DNA of 8,028 nt, taken from NCBI GenBank assembly GCA_003161815.1, contig PMNN01000192.1:1-8028 (forward strand), written 5' to 3'. Shown one piece after another: positions 1 through 7,091 of the stretch. The notes beneath the pieces are model-generated. The model worked only from the letters and a program-made list of their open reading frames with translations, did not search any database and was not told the DNA's origin. The translations under genes and the position numbers were made by a program. Position 1 is the first letter of the stretch, and every line of letters begins with the position of its first letter. Source of the DNA: Methanobacterium sp. GTDB lineage: Archaea; Methanobacteriota; Methanobacteria; Methanobacteriales; Methanobacteriaceae.

Positions 1-1
1 A

Positions 2-1045
2 ATCATTGAAAATCGAATAGAAACACCAAAACACGTTTTAACAGATTTTAAAGATCATATTTATACTTATATCGGACAGAATTCAGAAACAATAAAAAAT
101 AGAATGGAAGGCCTTAGAAAAGAAGATGAATTTTTACTTTTTTCTTTAATGCTTGGAAATATTTTACAAGTAACAAGATTAGAACAAAAAAAATACATTG
201 ATCATAAATTAATAATCCCTGATTTTCTTTTCGCTGTAAAAATGCCTGAGTTGGATAAAGAAGAACTTTTAGTGGCGCAAAGGTTTTTTGATGAAGTAAA
301 AAAGATGAGGAAAGGTGAAAATGAATTCTATATATCTTTGAAATATTATGAAAAAATTAAATTTTACGCAGCCTTATATAATTTTCCTTTATATTTTGCT
401 ATACAAATGGATAATGAACATCCTGCTTGGTTTTTAGTATTAGCCGAAACATTTGAAAAGTATGGAGAAATTCAAAGTAAGAAAGTAAATAATCGTAAGG
501 AAAAATGCTTTGTGATTAATGGTGTTGAATTACTAAATTACGATTATTCGGGAATTTTATTATCAAATTACCTTACTTTAGTTCCCGCTGGCTTAAAAAT
601 TGGCCTCAAGTTTGACACTCTGTCTGAAGAAAAAACGTATAGCAACGTTATTAATGTCCAAATGACTTATGAATCCAAAGTAGTAAATTTTGAAGATGAA
701 AATAAGTTATTAAATAGTATATTTTTAAAAATTTGCAATTATCTGCGGGCTTGCAACAAAATGAAAGGAACATATACCGAAATTGTTGATAAAAATGATA
801 AAACTATAAAATGGCGGACAGATATCAATTTTTATATTTTATATTATCATTTAATTTTATCTTGTTACTTATATGTTAAAAATCAAATCGAAGAAGACAG
901 TAATCCTAAAAATATCGATAATATTCCATACTTTTTAGAAACTTTCAATGAATTAGATAATAATATTGTAATGATGATAAAATATGTTATTAATCAAATG
1001 GCTCAAAAAAATATGATAAAGCCTATAAAAATGATTCCTAATTAA
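2..1045 (+). CDS. Partial CDS, unknown function, with degenerate PD-(D/E)xK-like segment
   Basis: I do not recognise this protein. The frame is open from base 2 to the TAA at 1045 (347 codons visible). The first ATG is at 104, but no ribosome binding site precedes it and 34 sense codons lie upstream in AT-rich DNA, so the true start is probably left of the window. Numbering from the ATG at 104, a stretch resembles the core of PD-(D/E)xK nuclease-fold proteins: IIPD at 37-40, then FYISLK at 75-80, then EKIKFYAALYNFPLYFAI at 83-100, which looks like the helix and strand that follow the catalytic lysine. The acidic residue expected two before K80 is a serine (S78), so a nuclease may be inactive or the match may be fortuitous. 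The rest (about 130-313) is mixed, with a C-terminal helical part rich in Tyr, Ile and Asn. No signal peptide or clear membrane helix is visible. Confidence is high for a coding region and low for the fold. Confidence 0.8.
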   Translation: MIENRIETPKHVLTDFKDHIYTYIGQNSETIKNRMEGLRKEDEFLLFSLMLGNILQVTRLEQKKYIDHKLIIPDFLFAVKMPELDKEELLVAQRFFDEVKKMRKGENEFYISLKYYEKIKFYAALYNFPLYFAIQMDNEHPAWFLVLAETFEKYGEIQSKKVNNRKEKCFVINGVELLNYDYSGILLSNYLTLVPAGLKIGLKFDTLSEEKTYSNVINVQMTYESKVVNFEDENKLLNSIFLKICNYLRACNKMKGTYTEIVDKNDKTIKWRTDINFYILYYHLILSCYLYVKNQIEEDSNPKNIDNIPYFLETFNELDNNIVMMIKYVINQMAQKNMIKPIKMIPN

Positions 1046-1090
1046 TTTCAAAAGGATAAATTCTTTAACAGATATTTACATTACCTCTAC

Positions 1091-1127
1091 AGATTTAAGA
1101 AAATGAAATCTCTTTAATAATTTTTTT
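1091..1127 (+). terminator. Possible weak intrinsic terminator of the left partial gene
   Basis: AGATTT at 1091-1096 and AAATCT at 1106-1111 form a 6-bp stem around a 9-nt loop, and seven T residues follow at 1121-1127. It lies about 45 bases after the stop at 1045, the right place for a terminator. The stem is AT-rich and nine bases separate it from the T-run, so it would be weak; chance occurrence in AT-rich DNA is a real alternative. Confidence 0.3.
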
Positions 1128-1359
1128 CCTCAGACAATACAAAGTTGATGGTATATAATACTTTTTTTAAATCTAAACTCATTAATACATCTTCTATAGT
1201 AAAATAAATGGACTAATGTTATCGTTCATATATTCTATATTTTATGGTTACTCGAGCATACGAAAAATTAATTTTTTAATGAAAATGAGTTAAACAAGGA
1301 AGAGTAACGAATTTAGAATGATGATTTAATGTTATTGCATATTCCGGAGAAAAACTCCA

Positions 1360-1460
1360 ATTAAATGTTAAACTCTGTGAAAAATTTATTTAATTGTTAT
1401 TATAAAATAGTTTAATATCTATTTTAAATTTGAATAGCATATAAACGACCATGGGGGTAA
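1360..1460 (+). repeat. Long imperfect direct repeat, left copy
   Basis: This block matches the one at about 7136-7240 in the same orientation. Shared parts, in order, are ATTAAATG (1360-1367), a perfect 21-base identity at 1385-1405, and the motif CATATAA-NN-GACCAT-N-GGG ending in TAA (1438-1460). The distance from the 21-mer to the CATATAA motif is 53 bases here and 54 in the other copy, so the blocks are collinear. Weaker collinear matches (CGAA, then ATTTCAAAA) may carry the similarity to about 1500. Much of the block between the anchors is diverged AT-rich sequence. The repeat lies outside the two defence-like genes on their left. It could be a dispersed intergenic repeat, a relic boundary of an insertion, or a conserved 3' element. 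Confidence 0.7.
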
Positions 1461-1566
1461 CAATACAACACTATAGCGAAATAAATTTGTTATTTCAAAA
1501 TCAAGGAGACTTCCTGCAGCTAAAGACAACTAAACTGGCTACGAGAAATAGGATTCAAAAAAATGT

Positions 1567-2337
1567 CTAATAGTTAATTTTTGAATTATCTAATGTGTGC
1601 ATCAGTTGACTCGCTAAACAAATACTATGCATCGCAGCTTCCTTTGAGATATTTAAATTATTGTGGGCTTTGGGGTTACGAATTGCTTGGATAGAACCCG
1701 CAAAAATAAATCTATATCCTGTTTGACGATTCAAGCCATTTTGAGATGATAAATCATTGTCAACTTGAATGCAAGGTAAATCGGGCCTATTTGCTTTGTA
1801 CGAAAAAGCTTTTTGCATTAAACTTACTCCATCATCTTCAATACCGGTTTTGTTTTTATAAATTGTCTTAATTTGAGAATTTACTTCCTTAAATGCTGAT
1901 TCAACTGCATCGGCGTAATGTCCATCATCGAACTTATTCTTTGAAACATTAATAATTTCAGGGTGTATGATTCTCCAATAGGAATCATCTGCGCCAGATA
2001 ACAATAATTTTACCTTTTTTTCAAGAGGGCCGTACGTTTCATCCAAATACCTTACAATATCATCTGATGTTTTTCCAGCTAAAATAAAATCATCTGTTCC
2101 CCAAAAATTCATATGCTTTAGATTCAATGAACATTTTTCGTTAATTTTATTGATGCATTCATCAATTAAACGATGATATTTATAATATTCATTTTCGAAT
2201 TCCGTTAAGTCTCCCAATTTATGATAACCTGCTGATGCTAAGATTTTCGGAATTAAATTTCCCAGGGTCAATAAATTGGCTTCACAATCTTTTTCCATAA
2301 GAACCGCCTTGATACCAATATCACAATTGGTTTCCAT
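1567..2337 (-). CDS. TIGR02391 (Ymh)-type protein with HEPN-like Rx4H motif
   Basis: The C-terminal part (about 120-250 of 256 residues) has the pattern I know from the TIGR02391/Hypoth_Ymh family: WRIIHPEI at 121-128, a helix with FDDGHYADAVESAFKEV at 136-152, LMQKAFS at 173-179, and FAGSIQAIRNPKAH at 212-225. R220-NPKA-H225 fits the Rx4-6H motif of HEPN ribonucleases, with the polar Asn often found after the Arg. A role as an RNA-cleaving toxin or defence effector is an inference; members of this family are typically hypothetical proteins in accessory regions. The N-terminal 115 residues are helical and unassigned. No signal peptide or membrane helix is seen. The ATG at 2337 has only AGGGA 12 bases upstream. 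The in-frame ATG at 2298 (residue 14) has AAGGCGG five bases upstream and could be the true start, giving 243 residues. The gene is divergent from the large ATPase/nuclease gene, 536 bp away. Confidence 0.88.
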   Translation of the reverse strand: METNCDIGIKAVLMEKDCEANLLTLGNLIPKILASAGYHKLGDLTEFENEYYKYHRLIDECINKINEKCSLNLKHMNFWGTDDFILAGKTSDDIVRYLDETYGPLEKKVKLLLSGADDSYWRIIHPEIINVSKNKFDDGHYADAVESAFKEVNSQIKTIYKNKTGIEDDGVSLMQKAFSYKANRPDLPCIQVDNDLSSQNGLNRQTGYRFIFAGSIQAIRNPKAHNNLNISKEAAMHSICLASQLMHTLDNSKINY

Positions 2338-2462
2338 TAAGATAATAAGTCCCTACAATTTTTAACTGACAAATACTCTAATATCAATTTTTTATTAGTC
2401 TCTATATATTTTTCTAAATAGTTTAAAATAAATTACCCATGCAGATACAGGAACCGAGTCAA

Positions 2463-2496
2463 TTCGTTTGACTTCCGCATATCGGAGTTTTACGAA
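2463..2496. other. Imperfect hairpin in a locally GC-richer islet
   Basis: TTCGT (2463-2467) pairs with ACGAA (2492-2496). Inside that, after a 2x2 internal loop, GAC plus TCCG pair with CGGA plus GTT (one G-T wobble and one bulged T), closed by a 5-base CATAT loop. The hairpin sits between two divergent genes and is not followed by a T-run, so it is not an intrinsic terminator. It may be an operator, an RNA structure or an insertion relic; its role cannot be read from the sequence. Confidence 0.4.
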
Positions 2497-2653
2497 GTAG
2501 ATGCAGCCTATTTCAACCATCAGAGTTTAACACAATCAATTTTATGATTCAAAATCTGAGAAATGGCTAAATATTGATTCAGTGGGCTATATAAGATGAT
2601 AAATTTACAACCTATTTGATATTAAATAAAAAAATATTTCATAAATTTTTTCA

Positions 2654-2682
2654 TTTACATATATTCAAAAGTTTAGTATAAT
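2654..2682 (+). promoter_or_regulatory. Sigma-70/sigma-A type promoter for the Avs-like gene
   Basis: TTTACA (2654-2659; five of six match TTGACA) and a perfect TATAAT (2677-2682) are separated by exactly 17 bases. Transcription would begin near 2689-2691, giving a leader of about 183 bases before the ATG at 2874. No better promoter was seen nearer the gene; a TATAAT at 2824-2829 lacks a matching -35 box. TATAAT is easy to meet in AT-rich DNA, but the paired -35 box and ideal spacing make this a good candidate. Confidence 0.65.
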
Positions 2683-2784
2683 ATTATTGTAACATAAAGC
2701 AAAATATATTCTACTTTAATTACAACTGGGTGATTTTTGTTATTGATTTTAAGATAAGTCTAACGGAATTATAAACCGATGAAG

Positions 2785-2813
2785 TTTAATAATAAAAATA
2801 AATTATTATTAAG
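2785..2813 (+). other. AT-only hairpin in the leader of the Avs-like gene
   Basis: TTAATAATAA (2786-2795) and TTATTATTAA (2803-2812) are perfect inverted repeats with a 7-base loop, extended by one T-G wobble pair. It lies about 60 bases before the ATG at 2874 and would be in the transcript from the promoter at 2654-2682. No T-run follows. It may affect translation or mRNA stability, or be chance pairing in AT-rich DNA. Confidence 0.3.
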
Positions 2814-2873
2814 AACAGTTCAATATAATAGTTTAATGGATTAAATCCTGAATAATTTGATCTTGGTATTAAA

Positions 2874-5800
2874 ATGATATTAAATTGGCTTAATATTAGA
2901 ACAATTAATAACTCTTTAAACTTGGGTTTTGAAGAATTTGTTACGCAATTAGCTAGGAAAGAGGATGTTCCTAATAAAAAACGATTTATTAGGAAAGGAA
3001 GCCCAGATGCGGGTGTTGAATGTTTTTGGATTCTTGAAGACGATTCTGAATGGGCATGGCAAGCTAAATATTTTATTAGCAGTTTAACAAGTGCTCAATG
3101 GGGAGAAATAGATACTTCAGTTAGAAATGTCATACAAAAACATAAAAATGTCGAAAAATATATCATTTCGATGCCTATTGATCCTCCAGATTCTAGAATA
3201 AAAGGGCAAACATCATTATTACAAAAATGGGAAGATCATGTCGATAAATGGAAGAAATGGGCTGAAGCTGAAGATATGGAAATCGAATTTATACCGTGGT
3301 GGGCTTCTGATTTAATAGAACGACTCCAAAAACCTGAGAACTCAGGATTAACTTACTTTTGGTTTAGTAAAGAAGAATTTACTGATGAATGGTGCAAAGA
3401 ACAAGTTGAAAAAGCAACAATTAATTTAGGGAATCGATATACACCTGAATTAAACGTTGAATTAGATATTGCTAAAATATTTAATGGATTAGCAAGAAAT
3501 GAACACTTTAGATCTGAATTTCGAGATAAAATAAATATTCTTCTTATTAATTTCAAAAAGTATTTTTCTCGCTTGAAAACAGAAATTGTTATTGATTATG
3601 AAGAAGAATTCTATGAGCAAATTGATAAACTCGTCCAGGAATTTAATCTATTACAATTTGAAGAAGCGGAAAAATTTAATTTAGAAAAAACTGATGAAAC
3701 AATAAGTAACTTAGAAAAAATATTATTACAAATTGAAAATAAAATTACTGATTTAAAGGCAGAAAATGAAGAAGGTTTTGATTATCAAACGGAATCGAAT
3801 TATCTAAACGAAATGCTTCTTCATCTGGATCAATTTAAAGATTTTATTAATGGAGTTATGGTTCAGCTCACTAATAAACCGTATTTATTATTAAATGGTA
3901 AACCTGGAATCGGTAAATCTCATTTACTTGCTGATGTTGCTAATAAAATAATATCTGAAGGTGAAAATACAATTCTGTTACTTGGCCAGCATTTCACCAG
4001 TAGTGGAGATCCTTGGACAAAAATATTTAAACAACTAAAATTTAAAGACAGTGAAGACGAATTTTTGGGAGCATTAGAGTCAAAGGCACAAACTCAAGGT
4101 TCTAGGTTTATTATTTTTATAGATGCTATAAATGAGGGAAACGGGAAACTATTCTGGCCAGACCATTTACCCGGATTTATAAAAAGTTTTGAAAAATATA
4201 AGTGGTTGGGTTTAGTTTTATCCGTACGTGACTCGTATATTAACTTAATTAGACCTGATGATGAACCATTAAATAGCTTAATTATTCGTTATCATCATCC
4301 TGGCTTTAGTGATGTAGAATATCAAGCTGTAAAACTCTTTTTTGATTATTATAATATTGAACTGCCTACAACGCCTTTTTTAAATCCAGAATTTCAAAAT
4401 CCATTATTCTTAAAACTTTTTTGTGAAGGTCTTAATAAATCGGGCCTAAATAGAATTCCCGATGGAATGCAGGGTATCACGAAAATTATGAACTTCTTCA
4501 CCCAGAGTGTAAACAAACGTTTAGCATCCCCAAAGGAATTTAATTATCATGAAAATATCCATATTGTTAATAAAGTAATCAATATACTTGTAGAATATAA
4601 AATAGAAAATCATGTAAGTTATATACCTCTTGAAGAAGCTTATACTTTAATAGCAGATTTACAAGCCGAATATAATATTCAAGGTAATTTTATTGGAAGT
4701 CTAATCTCGGAGGGAATCTTATCAGAGGATCTCTTTTGGAAAGATAAGGATGAATATGAAACTGGAATTTATATAACATATGAACGTTTTGATGATCATA
4801 TAGCTGCTTCATATTTACTAAATAATGTCGACTCAGATTCTTTACCAAACGAATTTTATGATGGAGGGCGTTTATATAAGTTCACAAAAGATAAAAGAGC
4901 CCTTAATCGTTATAGTGGGATCATTGAAGCTTTATCTATTCAATTACCAGAAAAATTCGATAAGGAACTCTACGAAGTTATGCCTGAGATGAAAGGTTTA
5001 GATAAATGGGATGAAAGACGTATTTCAGTTCAAATTGCCGAAGCATTTGTTTCCAGTTTATTATGGAGAAAATACTCCACAATAACTGAAAAAGTCCTAG
5101 ATTATATTTATAATGTTGTTTTAAGGTTTCAGGGCCCTTATAACCAATTTTGGGATACATTGATTTCAATTGCACCTTTGACAGATCATTTATTAAATGG
5201 GGATAAAACTCATGAAATACTGAGCAGATTCACATTAGCTGATAGAGATGCATCATGGACAACGCTTATCCATTATGGATGTAGTTATGATACTTCTACT
5301 AAACGACTTATTGAATGGGCTTGGTCAACTGAAGAAAAAAATCACATATCTGATGAATCGATTAGATTATCTTCTATAATGCTAGCTTGGTTTTTAACAA
5401 GCACAAATCGGAGATTAAGAGATTCAACCACTAAGGCACTTGTTTGTCTTTTAAAAGATAGAATTAATGTACTTATTGACGTTTTGAGTAAATTTGAAGA
5501 GGTAAATGACCCCTATGTTTATGAAAGACTTTTTACAGTTGCATATGGATGTGTTTTGAGAACTCATAATACCGATTTTCTAAAAGAATTAAATGAATAT
5601 ATTTATAAAACAATTTTTGACAAAGATTTAGTCTATCCACACGTGCTTTTAAGGGATTATGCAAGAAATACAATAGAATATGCACTATACTTGGAAATTG
5701 ACATAAATATAGACGTAAATAAGATACGACCTCCATACTCAAGTAATTTCCCATTAATTCCAGATGATGACCAAATAAATGATTATGAATTAGAAATTGA

Positions 5801-7091
5801 ACGCGATAACCCTCAAAATTACAATCATAGTCAAAATATGATTTTACATTCTATGCAAGTTGAACATACAAGGGAAGGTCAAGTAGCTTTCTATGGCGAC
5901 TTTGGTCGATATGTTTTTCAAGGTAATTTTAGCAATTGGAAAACTCAACTTGACGTGATAGATCTCAAAAATATAGCAATCAAACGAATCTTTGATTTAG
6001 GCTACGATGTTGAAAAACATGGAAGATTTGATGATGAAATCCAAACTAGACATCATAATCGTCACTATGTCGCAACCGAAAGGATTGGGAAGAAATACCA
6101 GTGGATTGCCATGCACGAGTTATTAGCACAAGTTTCAGATAATTATAAAATGAAATCATACTGTGAAAATTCAAAAGGGGAAAAATTAGCTGATTTCCAA
6201 GGACCGTGGAATCCATTTATTAGAGATATTGATCCAACAGTTTTAAGATATAAAGAAAGTTCAAAACCTATTTTTACATATTTCAAGAATTTTTATGATA
6301 ATTTTGAGGGCGATAATGAATCATGGTTGGAAATTAAGAATGATTATCCAGATCCTAAAAAAATTATTAACTACTCGTTAGATAGTAATGAATGGGTGAT
6401 TTTGGAAGGAAATATTAATTGGGAAGAACCGGAAATACTTGGAAATGAAAAATACGAATTACCTCAAAAATTATTATGGTATCAAATACGAAGTTATATC
6501 GTAAAAGAAGATGATTTTAAGTCAATTACTCAATTATTAAAAGATAAAAATTTTATGGGTAGATGGATGCCAGAGTCTTACGAGAAAGGAGAAATTTTCA
6601 ATAGAGAATTTTATTGGTCTCCAGCTTATATTTATTTTCTGAATTGTGACGATGTTGAGAGGTATGTAACAATAATTGATAAAAATGATAACGAAATTGG
6701 TGAAGTTATAGTAACGACTGAAGGTTACACACGGGGATCCTCATACGATTATTCAAATCAAAAATCAAGTAGTTTGAAACCATGTTATGATATTTTCAGT
6801 GGAATGCAAATGCAATATGGGGAAGAAAATATCTATTTCTCTAATGATAATGAAAAGATTTGTTATGACCTTTCAGGAGTTTATTCTATTAGCGATAATT
6901 TGGTTATAGATAAAGTTAGTTTTTTAAATTTTTTGAAGGAGAATAATTATCGAGTGTTTTGGACTCTTTTAGGTGAGAAAAATATAATCGGTGATTATGC
7001 TGGTAATTATGGGAATAGATGGCCTAGTGTCTCTGGCGTCTATTATTTTGATGATAAATTAAATCTTACAGGTAATTTAAATTATTTTTAA
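2874..7091 (+). CDS. Avs-like anti-phage STAND ATPase with N-terminal Mrr-like nuclease (Avs4-type architecture)
   Basis: This 1405-residue protein has three parts. Residues 1-170 look like an Mrr-type PD-(D/E)xK nuclease: GFEEFVTQLA (18-27), GSPDAGVE (42-49, catalytic D45) and QAK (63-65, the QxK form of the motif, lysine K65). A helical, probably coiled-coil linker spans about 243-302. The ATPase has Walker A GKPGIGKS (342-349, K348), Walker B FIIFIDAINEG (412-422, D417 and E421), an LSVRD segment (449-453) like the NACHT/STAND sensor strand, and NPLFLKLFCEGL from 509 like the winged-helix region. From about 550 to 1405 is a helical-repeat and mixed region with RRLRDSTTKALV and DPYVYERLF near 845-887, ERIGKKYQWIA at 1069-1079 and GRWMPE at 1229-1234. 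Known Avs proteins bind phage terminase or portal through the C-terminal half, tetramerise and cut DNA; Avs4 carries an Mrr-like nuclease. That this protein does the same is inferred. The ATG at 2874 has no Shine-Dalgarno site, but a stop lies eight codons upstream and the nuclease fold begins at once. Catalytic residues look intact. Confidence 0.88.
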   Translation: MILNWLNIRTINNSLNLGFEEFVTQLARKEDVPNKKRFIRKGSPDAGVECFWILEDDSEWAWQAKYFISSLTSAQWGEIDTSVRNVIQKHKNVEKYIISMPIDPPDSRIKGQTSLLQKWEDHVDKWKKWAEAEDMEIEFIPWWASDLIERLQKPENSGLTYFWFSKEEFTDEWCKEQVEKATINLGNRYTPELNVELDIAKIFNGLARNEHFRSEFRDKINILLINFKKYFSRLKTEIVIDYEEEFYEQIDKLVQEFNLLQFEEAEKFNLEKTDETISNLEKILLQIENKITDLKAENEEGFDYQTESNYLNEMLLHLDQFKDFINGVMVQLTNKPYLLLNGKPGIGKSHLLADVANKIISEGENTILLLGQHFTSSGDPWTKIFKQLKFKDSEDEFLGALESKAQTQGSRFIIFIDAINEGNGKLFWPDHLPGFIKSFEKYKWLGLVLSVRDSYINLIRPDDEPLNSLIIRYHHPGFSDVEYQAVKLFFDYYNIELPTTPFLNPEFQNPLFLKLFCEGLNKSGLNRIPDGMQGITKIMNFFTQSVNKRLASPKEFNYHENIHIVNKVINILVEYKIENHVSYIPLEEAYTLIADLQAEYNIQGNFIGSLISEGILSEDLFWKDKDEYETGIYITYERFDDHIAASYLLNNVDSDSLPNEFYDGGRLYKFTKDKRALNRYSGIIEALSIQLPEKFDKELYEVMPEMKGLDKWDERRISVQIAEAFVSSLLWRKYSTITEKVLDYIYNVVLRFQGPYNQFWDTLISIAPLTDHLLNGDKTHEILSRFTLADRDASWTTLIHYGCSYDTSTKRLIEWAWSTEEKNHISDESIRLSSIMLAWFLTSTNRRLRDSTTKALVCLLKDRINVLIDVLSKFEEVNDPYVYERLFTVAYGCVLRTHNTDFLKELNEYIYKTIFDKDLVYPHVLLRDYARNTIEYALYLEIDINIDVNKIRPPYSSNFPLIPDDDQINDYELEIERDNPQNYNHSQNMILHSMQVEHTREGQVAFYGDFGRYVFQGNFSNWKTQLDVIDLKNIAIKRIFDLGYDVEKHGRFDDEIQTRHHNRHYVATERIGKKYQWIAMHELLAQVSDNYKMKSYCENSKGEKLADFQGPWNPFIRDIDPTVLRYKESSKPIFTYFKNFYDNFEGDNESWLEIKNDYPDPKKIINYSLDSNEWVILEGNINWEEPEILGNEKYELPQKLLWYQIRSYIVKEDDFKSITQLLKDKNFMGRWMPESYEKGEIFNREFYWSPAYIYFLNCDDVERYVTIIDKNDNEIGEVIVTTEGYTRGSSYDYSNQKSSSLKPCYDIFSGMQMQYGEENIYFSNDNEKICYDLSGVYSISDNLVIDKVSFLNFLKENNYRVFWTLLGEKNIIGDYAGNYGNRWPSVSGVYYFDDKLNLTGNLNYF

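Larger units (their letters stand above)
1046..1566. other. Gene-free convergent interval, left of the defence cassette
   Basis: This 521-bp stretch lies between the 3' end of the left partial gene and the 3' end of the minus-strand TIGR02391-type gene. It holds a weak terminator-like hairpin (1091-1127) and the left copy of a long direct repeat (about 1360-1460, perhaps to 1500). It also holds a 7-bp perfect hairpin at 1478-1496 (arms GAAATAA/TTATTTC) with no T-run on either side, and a locally GC-richer patch at about 1502-1555. The only ATG frame of note is 25 codons (1216-1293) without a ribosome binding site. I see no RNA gene and no supportable protein gene. Confidence 0.7.
2338..2873. 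other. Divergent intergenic region between the HEPN-like and Avs-like genes
   Basis: This 536-bp stretch carries the 5' ends of two divergent genes. From left to right it holds the leader of the minus-strand gene, a GC-richer islet with an imperfect hairpin (2463-2496), the 12-mer CAGAGTTTAACA (2521-2532) whose reverse complement occurs at 1366-1377, a good rightward promoter (2654-2682), and an AT hairpin (2785-2813) in the leader of the large gene. A 41-codon minus-strand frame (2395-2520, ATG to TAA) spans the islet but has no ribosome binding site, so I do not call it a gene. No RNA family was recognised. Confidence 0.6.

Noticed and set aside
1216..1293. 25-codon plus-strand ATG frame (MLSFIYSIFYGYSS...) resembling a tiny hydrophobic peptide
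   Set aside because: No ribosome binding site or promoter was seen; frames of this length are expected by chance even in AT-rich DNA.
1346..1358. GGAG-AAAAA-CTCC hairpin
   Set aside because: Four base pairs only, with no T-run; too weak to call a terminator or RNA element.
2359..2387. Minus-strand promoter TTGATA-17-TAAAAA before the HEPN-like gene
   Set aside because: The -10 box is poor, and the predicted transcript start falls on the only candidate ribosome binding site of the 2337 start, so it is not convincing.
2395..2520. 41-codon minus-strand frame upstream of the HEPN-like gene as an antitoxin or leader peptide
   Set aside because: It has no ribosome binding site and no recognised motif; kept only as part of the GC-richer islet observation.
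3353..3556. 67-codon minus-strand open frame inside the large gene
   Set aside because: It lies wholly antisense to a well-supported coding region, has no recognisable motif and no independent promoter; it is a shadow frame.
4978..5175. 65-codon minus-strand open frame inside the large gene
   Set aside because: Antisense shadow of the Avs-like gene with no family features.
5533..5754. 73-codon minus-strand open frame inside the large gene
   Set aside because: Antisense shadow of the Avs-like gene; its hydrophobic look follows from the AT-rich complement.
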